Shown piece by piece: positions 53,823 to 61,476 of a DNA stretch of 63,672 nucleotides. The translations under genes were made by a program, and so were the position numbers. Source of the DNA: an uncultured Bacteroidales bacterium. GTDB taxonomy: Bacteria > Bacteroidota > Bacteroidia > Bacteroidales > UBA932. How positions within the stretch are numbered: position 1 is the first letter of the stretch; each line of letters begins with the position of its first letter. A model generated the notes under the pieces. It saw only the letters and a list, made by a program, of their open reading frames with translations, was not told the DNA's origin and made no database searches. The stretch lies in the NCBI GenBank assembly GCA_944326255.1, contig CALVDG010000013.1, forward strand, positions 1 to 63,672, given 5' to 3'.

Positions 53823-54437
53823 ATGCACATAGCGGTAGCAGGCAACATAGGCAGCGGCAAGACCACCCTGACAGGGCTGCTGGCAAGACATTACGGCTGG
53901 GAGCCTCACTATGAGTCGGTGGACTTCAATCCTTATCTGGTGGACTTTTACAACGACATGCAGCGGTGGTCGTTCAACCTGCAGGTGTACTTCCTCAACA
54001 AGAGGCTCAAGGACATCGTGGAGTTCCAGAACTCAGGCAAGAACGTGATACAGGACCGCACTATCTACGAGGACGCCATGATATTCGCTCCCAACCTGCA
54101 CGACATGGGGCTGATGGACACCCGGGACTTCGAGAACTATTCATCCCTGTTTGAACTGATGCAGCGCATGGTCGGATATCCTGACCTGCTCATCTACCTG
54201 CGGTCGTCCATCCCCAATCTGGTGGCGCAGATTCAGAAACGCGGCCGTGAGTACGAGAACAGCATCCGCATCGACTACCTCAGCGGTCTGAACGACCGGT
54301 ACGAGAAGTGGATAGCCGATTATAAGGGCGAGTTACTGATAGTAGACGTGGACACCTGCCGGTTCGAGGACAGGAAAGAGGATTTCAGCCAGATCTGCGA
54401 CCAGATAGACGCCCGCCTGTTCGGACTCTTCCAGTAA
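53823..54437 (+). CDS. Deoxynucleoside kinase (dCK/dGK family)
   Basis: Salvage kinase phosphorylating deoxynucleosides in the cytoplasm. 204 aa: P-loop GNIGSGKTTLTGLL, conserved EPHYESVDFNPYL, ERS-like QDRTIYEDAMIF, and the LID Arg motif QKRGREYE. Own promoter: TACTTTTG at 53792-53799, 23 nt before the ATG. Converges on the barrel-protein gene (14 nt between stops). Nucleobase preference cannot be told. Confidence 0.93.
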   Translation: MHIAVAGNIGSGKTTLTGLLARHYGWEPHYESVDFNPYLVDFYNDMQRWSFNLQVYFLNKRLKDIVEFQNSGKNVIQDRTIYEDAMIFAPNLHDMGLMDTRDFENYSSLFELMQRMVGYPDLLIYLRSSIPNLVAQIQKRGREYENSIRIDYLSGLNDRYEKWIADYKGELLIVDVDTCRFEDRKEDFSQICDQIDARLFGLFQ

Positions 54438-54451
54438 GATACCGGGACATA

Positions 54452-55096
54452 TCAGATCTTGATGGACAGACCGACGTTGACCAATCCCCTGTAGCCGAAG
54501 CCGAGCTCGGCAAACCCGCCGAACGTCTCCCCGTAACGGAACTTTACGGCCGTGATGTGGTAAGAGAACCGCAGCCTGTCGTTGGCCTCGGGGATGAAAT
54601 AATCCTCATTGCCCCGCACTATTGACTCATCCTGATAAGTTACACCAAGATAAAGAGAGCCGGAGCATTCCATCGGACCTTGCTGCCAATAAGTATACGA
54701 GGCAGACACATGGGCTGAATAACTGTTGACAGTGGAACGGCAGACAAATATTGGCGCCTCTAAGGGCATACTCTCCGAATCGGTTATATACATATCGGCG
54801 CTGCCGTAACCGTATCCGAAATCCAAACCCACCGACACTCTCGGATGAACAAAGAAATTGTAACCGACAGCGGCTATGCCGGAAAACTTTTGATTGCGCG
54901 AGTCTCCCCGATAACCTTCCGAGCTGAACCGGGAATTCAGCTTTGTTGCAAGTTCCACTACTGAAGGCGTGCCGTACTGCAGGTATATCTCACTGCGTGG
55001 AAAGTATTCCGAGTCCCTGACACGGCTGATCTGTGCCATCGAATCGACGACTGTCATCATGGCCAGCAATATCATAACAGAAATTCTCAGTTTCAT
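54452..55096 (-). CDS. Hypothetical outer-membrane beta-barrel protein
   Basis: 214 aa with signal peptide (MKLRISVMILLAMMTVVDSMAQ). The mature part alternates polar and aromatic residues over eight segments (KFSGIAAVGYNFFVHPRVSVGLDFGYGYG; GGFAELGFGYRGLVNVGLSIKI at the C-terminus), like small OmpA/OmpW-type barrels. No closer family recognised. It is 11 nt behind the LPG-synthase-like gene on the same strand. Confidence 0.72.
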   Translation of the reverse strand: MKLRISVMILLAMMTVVDSMAQISRVRDSEYFPRSEIYLQYGTPSVVELATKLNSRFSSEGYRGDSRNQKFSGIAAVGYNFFVHPRVSVGLDFGYGYGSADMYITDSESMPLEAPIFVCRSTVNSYSAHVSASYTYWQQGPMECSGSLYLGVTYQDESIVRGNEDYFIPEANDRLRFSYHITAVKFRYGETFGGFAELGFGYRGLVNVGLSIKI

Positions 55097-55107
55097 CGTA
55101 ATCTATC

Positions 55108-56127
55108 TTACTGTTTCAGTTTTTCTTTTCTACGCCTGGCCGTATATATGGCTGTCAGGGACACCGCTCCGCACAGCAGCATGGTCAGGGCCTGGCTCTC
55201 ATGTGAGATAGTTGCAAATATCACGCCCGAAGTTCTGGGAATGGAATATATGGAAGACATGGCCAGGGACAGGATGAAATGATACGCGCCTATACCGCCC
55301 TGCACCGGCACTATCCATCCGAGACTGCCGACCACCATCAGGAAAAGGGCATCCACCCAGTTGAGTCCGGCCACCTGAGGTATGGCCAGGATGGTCGAAT
55401 AACTCATAATCCAATAACACAGCCACAGCAGCAGGGTATATAGCAGGAATCTCCACTTCCCCCTCATTTTCAGGCCGGCTGTCAGACCTCCTATCAGCCC
55501 CTTGGCCAGGGAGAACAGCTTGGCAAAAAATTTATACCTGCTCAGACGCTTCCTGTAGCAGAATATCAGGACGCAGGCCCCCACGCACAAGGCTGCAATG
55601 CCTCCTATCAGCCAGAGGATATCAAACGGCATCGAATCGACCGCAGGCTGCCACACCTCGTCGGACACGAACTGCCCGAACGAGCTTTCTCCTGCCAGCA
55701 GGACGACAAAGAGGATTATCAGATATGTCACCATATCCCAGCTGCGCTCCAGCACCACAGTGCCGAGCACCGATTCGAAAGAGGTCTTTCCCGTAGCGGA
55801 GATAACCCCGCACCTGGCAAGTTCACCGGCACGAGGCAGGGCGAAATTGGTCAGATACGCTATTGTCACACCGTCGTAGGCTTCCCTGCGGGTTATAGCC
55901 GGGTTAAGCGGCAGCATGACAAGCCTCCATCTGAGTCCTCTTATCACAAACGCCAGGATACTGGCCAGCATCGACACCAGAATCCAGGCGAAATTACAGT
56001 TCCGGACTCCCGAGATAAAATCCTCCCACTTCACTCCGCGGAACGCGAAATACAGCAGCACCGCCGCAAGTGCCAGCATCAGGGTCCACTGAAGGACTTT
56101 CTTTATCTTGGACCGGACACCGCTCAC
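55108..56127 (-). CDS. Lysylphosphatidylglycerol synthase-like transmembrane protein (flippase domain)
   Basis: 339 aa, eight predicted helices, UPF0104/AglD type: FIRGLRWRLVM-like (VIRGLRWRLVMLPL), LPRAGELARCGVI and VVLERSWDM motifs, and VQGGIGAYHFILSLA near the C-terminus. Matches the flippase half of MprF-type proteins without the catalytic domain, so lipid or glycan translocation is the likely role, not aminoacylation. Overlaps panD by ATGA. Confidence 0.87.
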   Translation of the reverse strand: MSGVRSKIKKVLQWTLMLALAAVLLYFAFRGVKWEDFISGVRNCNFAWILVSMLASILAFVIRGLRWRLVMLPLNPAITRREAYDGVTIAYLTNFALPRAGELARCGVISATGKTSFESVLGTVVLERSWDMVTYLIILFVVLLAGESSFGQFVSDEVWQPAVDSMPFDILWLIGGIAALCVGACVLIFCYRKRLSRYKFFAKLFSLAKGLIGGLTAGLKMRGKWRFLLYTLLLWLCYWIMSYSTILAIPQVAGLNWVDALFLMVVGSLGWIVPVQGGIGAYHFILSLAMSSIYSIPRTSGVIFATISHESQALTMLLCGAVSLTAIYTARRRKEKLKQ

Positions 56128-56477
56128 TTGACAAGCCGGTTTGTCCTTGTATCCGGGAATACGACTTTGGGACGAAAGTCCGCAGCCTCTTCCGGAGTCA
56201 CTATCGCATAAGACATTATGATCACTATATCACCCGCCGAGAACAGATGGGCCGCAGCACCGTTCAGTTCTATGGCTCCGCTGCCTTCCTCGCCAGGGAT
56301 GACGTATGTCTCCACCCGGTTGCCGTTGGTGACATTGACCACCGAGACCTTCTCGCCCTCAAAGAGGCCGGAGGCCCGCATCAGAGCCCTGTCCACAGTG
56401 ATGCTGCCGATGTAGTCCAGATTGGCACGGGTAACCGTCACCCTGTGGATTTTGGATTTGATAACCTCGATAAACAT
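56124..56477 (-). CDS. panD: Aspartate 1-decarboxylase
   Basis: Makes beta-alanine for pantothenate. 117 aa pyruvoyl enzyme; self-cleaves between Gly24 and Ser25 (YIGSITVD), Ser25 becoming the pyruvoyl group. NGAAAHLFSAGDIVIIMSYA is the family C-terminal block. Lies 1 nt after panC, coupled to the flippase gene by ATGA. Confidence 0.97.
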   Translation of the reverse strand: MFIEVIKSKIHRVTVTRANLDYIGSITVDRALMRASGLFEGEKVSVVNVTNGNRVETYVIPGEEGSGAIELNGAAAHLFSAGDIVIIMSYAIVTPEEAADFRPKVVFPDTRTNRLVK

Positions 56478-56478
56478 T

Positions 56479-57324
56479 CTATCTCAACTCTATGTTGTCA
56501 ATCAGACGGACCTGACCGGCGTACACCGCGCATGTCAGCCGCAGGTGCTCCGCTTCATTCCAGTCCGTCACAGGGCGCAAAGTTAATGAATTTATTATTT
56601 CCACATATTCGGTCCTGAGCCGGCTGTCCGCGTCAATCAGCGACACCACAGCCTTTATGGCCTCGGCCACGGGCATCCTGCCGACCATATCCCTGGCCTT
56701 CAGTATTGAACGGTAAATATGCGGAGCCGCCTCCCGCTGTCCGGGAGTCAGAAGCTTGTTGCGGGAACTGAGCGCCAGTCCGTCCGCTCCCCTGGCTATG
56801 GGGCAGCGCACTATCTCAATATTGTATCCTAGAGCCTTCACAAAATACTCCACGATGGCCAGCTGCTGGAAGTCCTTCTCTCCGAAATAAGCCCTGTCCG
56901 GACGCACTATATCGAAAAGTCTTGTAACCACCTGCGCCATACCGTTGAAGTGTCCGGGTCTGCGCGGTCCCTCTCCGTACCGGTCCAGACCGCCTAGGTC
57001 AAACACCTTCTTATTATAGTCAGTCCCCTCGGGATACATTTCCTCCACCGTAGGAGCGAACAGAACAGAGACACCCATAGGTTCTATGAATGCTGCGTCA
57101 TCCTCCAGCCTGCGGGGATAGGTCTCGAAATCGGTCTTATTGTTGAACTGTGTGGGATTTACAAAGTCGGAAACTACGACCGCTCCGCACTCCGACACGG
57201 CCCTGCGGATAAGCGATGCATGACCCTCATGGAGGGCCCCCATGGTAGGCACGAAACCTACCGTTTTGTCTTCCAATAATTTGCGGGCGGCATCAAATTC
57301 CGCCACTGTGCTTATTACTTTCAT
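56479..57324 (-). CDS. panC: Pantoate--beta-alanine ligase
   Basis: ATP-dependent joining of pantoate and beta-alanine, the last step to pantothenate. 281 aa: HIGH-like PTMGALHEGHASLIR, KDFQQLAIVEYFVKALGYNI, KMSKS-region SSRNKLLT, and EYVEIINSLTLRP. Leads the operon panC-panD-flippase-barrel. A TATGTTTG box at 57351-57344 is a plausible -7 element, without a clear -33. Confidence 0.97.
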   Translation of the reverse strand: MKVISTVAEFDAARKLLEDKTVGFVPTMGALHEGHASLIRRAVSECGAVVVSDFVNPTQFNNKTDFETYPRRLEDDAAFIEPMGVSVLFAPTVEEMYPEGTDYNKKVFDLGGLDRYGEGPRRPGHFNGMAQVVTRLFDIVRPDRAYFGEKDFQQLAIVEYFVKALGYNIEIVRCPIARGADGLALSSRNKLLTPGQREAAPHIYRSILKARDMVGRMPVAEAIKAVVSLIDADSRLRTEYVEIINSLTLRPVTDWNEAEHLRLTCAVYAGQVRLIDNIELR

Positions 57325-57391
57325 GGTCAGTAAAAATTGGGGACAAACATAGACATTTTCAATGACTTTAGATAATTTAGAGGAAAAAATT

Positions 57392-57422
57392 TTGCCTTTT
57401 ACGATTATTCATTATAATTTTG
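57392..57422 (+). promoter_or_regulatory. Promoter of iorAB
   Basis: TTG at 57392-57394, 20-nt spacer, TAATTTTG at 57415-57422, an exact Bacteroidota promoter in an A/T-rich 147-nt intergenic space. Start expected near 57429; leader of about 43 nt to the ATG at 57472. Confidence 0.75.
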
Positions 57423-57471
57423 AAACTTTAGTGAGATTTTCCTTAAAAATTGATAGATAACATAAAGTTTT

Positions 57472-59076
57472 ATGAAATTACTGTTACTTGGCGATGAAGC
57501 CATAGCCCTGGCGGCTATACATTCAGGAATTTCCGGAGTCTATGCCTATCCCGGCACTCCGTCTACGGAGATTACCGAATACATCCAGAACCGTCAGAAA
57601 GCCGACCCGGCATCTGAACGCATCTTCTGCAAATGGTGCACCAACGAGAAGACCGCTATGGAAGCGGCCCTCGGTATGTCCTACATGGGCAAACGCGCCC
57701 TTGTCTGCATGAAACATGTCGGCATGAACGTAGCCGCCGACGCTTTTGTCAACTCTGCCATGACCGGAACCAACGGCGGTCTGGTGGTAGTGGCCGCGGA
57801 CGACCCGTCCATGCACTCGTCCCAGAACGAGCAGGACTCCCGTTTCTACGGCAAGTTCGCGATGATACCTGTCTTCGAGCCCTCGTCACAGCAGGAAGCC
57901 TACGACATGGTACGCGACGCATTTGAGTTCTCCGAGAAACGCAGGATTCCCGTTCTGCTCCGCATCACCACCCGTATGGCCCACTCCAGGGCCGAGGTGG
58001 AGGCCAGGGAGGACGTACTGGCCCAGAAGCCGATATCCTATCCCGAGAATCCCCGCCAGTGGGTACTGCTCCCGGCCAACTCCAAAGTCCGCAACGAGCA
58101 GCTCATCAAGGATCAGGTGGACTTCGAGAACGATGCCCTGAACGATCCCCGCAACAAGTTCATCCCCGGAGAGGACAAGAGCCTGGCTATCGTAACCTGC
58201 GGTATCGCGTACAACTATCTCATGGAGAACTTCCCCGACGGAGTTCCCTGCGGAGTGCTCAAGATATCCCGCTATCCTATTCCCCGCAAGCTGGTCAAGA
58301 CCATGGAGGCCGAGGGCATCAACCGCGTGATTGTCATGGAAGAGGGCCAGCCCCTCATAGAGGAGATGATAAAGGGCATGATCAGCTCTGACATTCAGGT
58401 GGACGGACGTCTCACCGGAGCCCTGCCCCGTACCGGAGAGCTCTCTCCTGACTGTGTCCGCGCAGCCGTAAGACTCGCTCCCCACAAGACATTCCCCAAA
58501 GACGACATCGTAGTGCCCAGACCGCCGGCTCTCTGCCAGGGCTGCGGACACAGGGACATGTACGCCGCCCTCAACGAAGTGGCCGCAGAGTACGAGCACT
58601 CACGGGTATTCAGCGACATCGGATGCTACACCCTCGGTGCCCTGCCTCCGTTCAGAGCCATCCATACTACAGTTGACATGGGAGCCTCCATCACCATGGC
58701 CAAGGGTGCCGCCGATGCTGGACAGTTCCCCTCGTTCGCTGTCATCGGTGACTCCACCTTCACCCATTCCGGCATCACCGGCCTGCTTGACTGCGTCAAC
58801 AGCAACGCCAACGTGGTGATCATCATCTCCGACAACCTCACCACCGGTATGACCGGAGGTCAGGACTCCGCCGGCACCGGCAAGCTCGAGAGCATCTGCG
58901 CCGGAGTCGGAGTCGATCCCGCCCACATCCGGGTAGTCGTTCCCCTTCCCAAGAACATGGAGGAGATCAAGAACACCATCCGTGAGGAAGTGGAGTACAA
59001 AGGCGTATCAGTGGTCATCCCCCGCAGGGAATGCATCCAGACATTCAAGCGTCACGCAAAAGAGAAAAAGAAATAA
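57472..59076 (+). CDS. iorA: Indolepyruvate ferredoxin oxidoreductase, alpha subunit
   Basis: Oxidises aryl pyruvates (from Trp, Phe, Tyr transamination) to aryl-acetyl-CoA with reduction of ferredoxin, or the reverse in anaerobic synthesis. 534 aa: N-terminal pyrimidine-binding domain (YAYPGTPSTEITEY, CTNEKTAMEAALG), C-terminal TPP domain with CQGCGHRDMY and GDSTFTHSGITGLLDCVNSNANVVIIISDN. It ends without the 2[4Fe-4S] domain found in archaeal IorA (ends TFKRHAKEKKK), the usual form in Bacteroidales. iorB follows after 22 nt. Confidence 0.94.
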   Translation: MKLLLLGDEAIALAAIHSGISGVYAYPGTPSTEITEYIQNRQKADPASERIFCKWCTNEKTAMEAALGMSYMGKRALVCMKHVGMNVAADAFVNSAMTGTNGGLVVVAADDPSMHSSQNEQDSRFYGKFAMIPVFEPSSQQEAYDMVRDAFEFSEKRRIPVLLRITTRMAHSRAEVEAREDVLAQKPISYPENPRQWVLLPANSKVRNEQLIKDQVDFENDALNDPRNKFIPGEDKSLAIVTCGIAYNYLMENFPDGVPCGVLKISRYPIPRKLVKTMEAEGINRVIVMEEGQPLIEEMIKGMISSDIQVDGRLTGALPRTGELSPDCVRAAVRLAPHKTFPKDDIVVPRPPALCQGCGHRDMYAALNEVAAEYEHSRVFSDIGCYTLGALPPFRAIHTTVDMGASITMAKGAADAGQFPSFAVIGDSTFTHSGITGLLDCVNSNANVVIIISDNLTTGMTGGQDSAGTGKLESICAGVGVDPAHIRVVVPLPKNMEEIKNTIREEVEYKGVSVVIPRRECIQTFKRHAKEKKK

Positions 59077-59098
59077 CTGACTTATAAAGAGAACCGAT

Positions 59099-59683
59099 AT
59101 GAAACAAGATATAATATTGGCAGGCGTAGGAGGACAGGGTATCCTCTCCATCGCCACAGTTCTGGGAGAAGCCGCGCTTACAGGCGGTCTCCATATCAAA
59201 CAGGCGGAAGTACACGGAATGAGTCAGCGCGGAGGCGATGTCCAGAGCAACCTGCGCATCTCGTCCGAGCCGATTCACAGCGACCTCATTCCTTTCGGAC
59301 AGGTGGACATGATCATGTCCCTTGAGCCCATGGAGGCCCTCAGGTACGTTCAGGAGCTGTCCGAGAATGGTTGGATCGTAACCTCCTCCATACCATTCGT
59401 CAACATCAACAACTATCCGGACAAGGAGGAGATCTACAAGCATCTCAATTCCCTGCCCCACGTAGTCATGCTTGACGTGGAGGAGCTGGCCAAGGAAGCC
59501 GGAGCACCTGCCCAGGCATCCAACATAGTGCTTCTCGGAGCGGCCATCCCCATGCTCGGATTCAGTTTCGAGACAGTCCGCGACGCCGTCGCCAAGGTAT
59601 TCGCCCGCAAGGGTGAGGAAGTGGTGGCAAAGAACATCGCCGCCCTTGAGGCCGGCTACAAGCACAGCATTTCCAAACAATAA
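59099..59683 (+). CDS. iorB: Indolepyruvate oxidoreductase, beta (gamma-domain) subunit
   Basis: 194 aa, pyruvate:ferredoxin oxidoreductase gamma-type fold: GVGGQGILSIATVLGEAAL, VHGMSQRGGDVQSNLRIS, LEPMEALRY. Partner of IorA. Ends at a terminator (59715-59747). Confidence 0.94.
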   Translation: MKQDIILAGVGGQGILSIATVLGEAALTGGLHIKQAEVHGMSQRGGDVQSNLRISSEPIHSDLIPFGQVDMIMSLEPMEALRYVQELSENGWIVTSSIPFVNINNYPDKEEIYKHLNSLPHVVMLDVEELAKEAGAPAQASNIVLLGAAIPMLGFSFETVRDAVAKVFARKGEEVVAKNIAALEAGYKHSISKQ

Positions 59684-59714
59684 TCAATAACAAACCTTAC
59701 TCACACCTTACTCG

Positions 59715-59747
59715 AAGGGCCGTATCCATCACCGGACACGGCCCTTT
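59715..59747 (+). terminator. Terminator after iorAB
   Basis: Nine-base-pair stem AAGGGCCGT (59715-59723) with ACGGCCCTT (59738-59746) plus inner TCC/GGA pairing; only three T follow, so it is a moderate terminator. Lies between iorB and hmuV, and could serve both strands (A-rich flank on the left is weak). Confidence 0.65.
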
Positions 59748-59769
59748 CTAACATTATGCAAGATCAACT

Positions 59770-60096
59770 CTATTCAGGGACATAGATAATCTCCCCGTTC
59801 TCCAGCTCGTAGGCTATGCCGACCCGCTTTCCTTTCTGACCGGACTTGGACTGGTCCTCGGAAGGGGTGTAGCGGTCGATGTTCTGTCCCTGCTTGACGA
59901 TGATCTCCATGTCCTCCTTGCCGGGGTTCTTGACCATCGTAAAGTCCTCGGGTGAAAGCATCTCGGTCATGTTGTAGCGGGTCACGAGGGCGACCATAAG
60001 GGCCACGGCGAAGACCATGGCTACGTCGAAGAGATTGCCCACCACGCTCATCGGGTCGTTCTCCTCGTCCCCTCCCAGCAGTCTTCTCCTCTTCAT
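59770..60096 (-). CDS. hmuV: HmuV-like DUF2149 membrane protein
   Basis: 108 aa from the ATG at 60096 (overlapping the previous stop by ATGA); the longer frame to 60144 runs inside the neighbouring gene. Basic start MKRRRLLGG, one helix (NLFDVAMVFAVALMVALVTRY), periplasmic part with EDFTMVKNPGKEDMEIIVKQG, typical of DUF2149. Together with the MotA/TolQ/ExbB-type gene it resembles an ExbB-ExbD pair energising outer-membrane transport. Fourth gene of the hmuSTUV order known from Porphyromonas. Confidence 0.85.
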   Translation of the reverse strand: MKRRRLLGGDEENDPMSVVGNLFDVAMVFAVALMVALVTRYNMTEMLSPEDFTMVKNPGKEDMEIIVKQGQNIDRYTPSEDQSKSGQKGKRVGIAYELENGEIIYVPE

Positions 60097-60728
60097 CGCA
60101 CTTCCTCCCCTGTCCTGGTTTCCACTTCCTGCACACCGCCGCATCCGTCCAGCACCTCCGACACGAACTCCAAGCGGTTCAGGTCACGGGTGTACCAGCG
60201 TTGCTTGACCTGCTGGGTAATGAATCCTATCGCGGCCGAGAACAGGCCCACGACGGTCGTGGCGAAAGCCACCTGCATGTTGTAGGCCATCGAGCCGATA
60301 TCTCCGGTGGACAGACCTACGAGAGCCGGGCCCATAGGAATCAGGGTACCCATCAGACCGAGCATAGGGCCCATCTTCGAGAGAGTCTTGGAGGTGCCCA
60401 GGTCCTTGTCAGCGGCTATCTCGTAGTCGGAGAGCAGCAGCTGACGGTGCGCCCGGTCCTTAGTGGTGTCTAAAAGACCGGCTAAGCAGTTCAGCAGAGG
60501 GGACTTGGTATTGGCAGGCAGGGAAGCCCTAAGCTCCCCGACGGTAGCGGGAGTCAGCGCCTCGACCTTGGTCATGAAGAGACGGTCCACCTTGCGTATC
60601 TGCAGGTACTGTCCGAAGAAATTGCCGATCAGCAGCAGCGACCGGAGGAAAAACAGGATCAGCAGGACCACTACCGGTACGAGCAATCCGTTGGAAATCC
60701 AGAAGAGAACATCAGATATGTAGTTCAT
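60093..60728 (-). CDS. hmuU: HmuU-like MotA/TolQ/ExbB proton channel protein
   Basis: 211 aa, three helices, with TolQ/ExbB-type core (GPMLGLMGTLIPMGPALVGLSTGDIGSMAYNMQVAFATTVVGLFSAAIGFI). Presumed proton-driven motor that works with HmuV and the TonB-dependent haem receptor; whether it energises TonB or a separate complex is not known. Located between hmuV (ATGA overlap) and hmuT (16 nt). Confidence 0.9.
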   Translation of the reverse strand: MNYISDVLFWISNGLLVPVVVLLILFFLRSLLLIGNFFGQYLQIRKVDRLFMTKVEALTPATVGELRASLPANTKSPLLNCLAGLLDTTKDRAHRQLLLSDYEIAADKDLGTSKTLSKMGPMLGLMGTLIPMGPALVGLSTGDIGSMAYNMQVAFATTVVGLFSAAIGFITQQVKQRWYTRDLNRLEFVSEVLDGCGGVQEVETRTGEEVR

Positions 60729-60744
60729 ACGTTTTTATATTTGA

Positions 60745-61458
60745 TTACTTTTTTAAATTATTGTTCGTTTTTAAAAATCTCCGGAAAGGCCGGGCCGTCC
60801 TCACGAAGGAACCGGCCAGCACCCCGGCGGCAATAAGCCCCAGCACCCCGGCAAGGGCCCTCCAGTCCACCTCGCTCACCCCGGCCACGGCAGTCTGCCC
60901 GTTGACGGTGGCTATCACCGCCACTATCCCGGTCAGGGCGTTGGTCAGGAAGAACATCTCCAGGCGGCTCTCCTTGTCGGGAAAGAGCAGGCGCATGAGC
61001 CAGGCTCCTCCGGCTATGACCGCGAAGACCACGGCGGCGGCACTCCAGGCCACCAGGGGGAAGGATACTCCCGGGAAGGCAAATATCAGATAGACCAGGA
61101 AACTGAACAGCACCCCGAATATCAGCACCCCCGGGAACCAGCGCAGGATGCGGTAGCCCCAGACGGTGGAGGATTTCAGTTTACCGGAGCTGAGCAGATG
61201 CACCGACAGCAGGCAGAAGGAAATCTGGAGGATAACCTCGAGGGTGATGACCACCGAGGTGTCGAGCATCAGGTCCGGGTTGGCCAGCCAGGCCTCAATC
61301 TGGGAGCGGGACTGGCGCACTGCCACCGGCCACATCAGACCGGTGAAGAGGGCGGCCGCAGCGGCATGGGCCAGGACCGACCACCATTTGTGCCAGGACT
61401 GCTTCAGCACGAAGTTGAAGCAGACCAGCACCATGAGTATAACGACTAAACTGTACAT
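60745..61458 (-). CDS. hmuT: HmuT-like integral membrane protein
   Basis: 237 aa with six to seven hydrophobic helices; no enzymatic motif. Basic C-terminus (ARPFRRFLKTNNNLKK) on the cytoplasmic side. Named by position between a CobN-like chelatase gene and the TolQ/DUF2149 genes, as in the hmu locus of Porphyromonas gingivalis. Function unknown in all homologues I know. Confidence 0.8.
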   Translation of the reverse strand: MYSLVVILMVLVCFNFVLKQSWHKWWSVLAHAAAAALFTGLMWPVAVRQSRSQIEAWLANPDLMLDTSVVITLEVILQISFCLLSVHLLSSGKLKSSTVWGYRILRWFPGVLIFGVLFSFLVYLIFAFPGVSFPLVAWSAAAVVFAVIAGGAWLMRLLFPDKESRLEMFFLTNALTGIVAVIATVNGQTAVAGVSEVDWRALAGVLGLIAAGVLAGSFVRTARPFRRFLKTNNNLKK

Positions 61459-61476
61459 AGGCGGAGTCCGGATGAT

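Noticed and set aside
56424..56440. TTGGCACGG within panD as a sigma-54 site
   Set aside because: No TTGC at the required spacing (ACCG found) and it lies inside the panD coding region.
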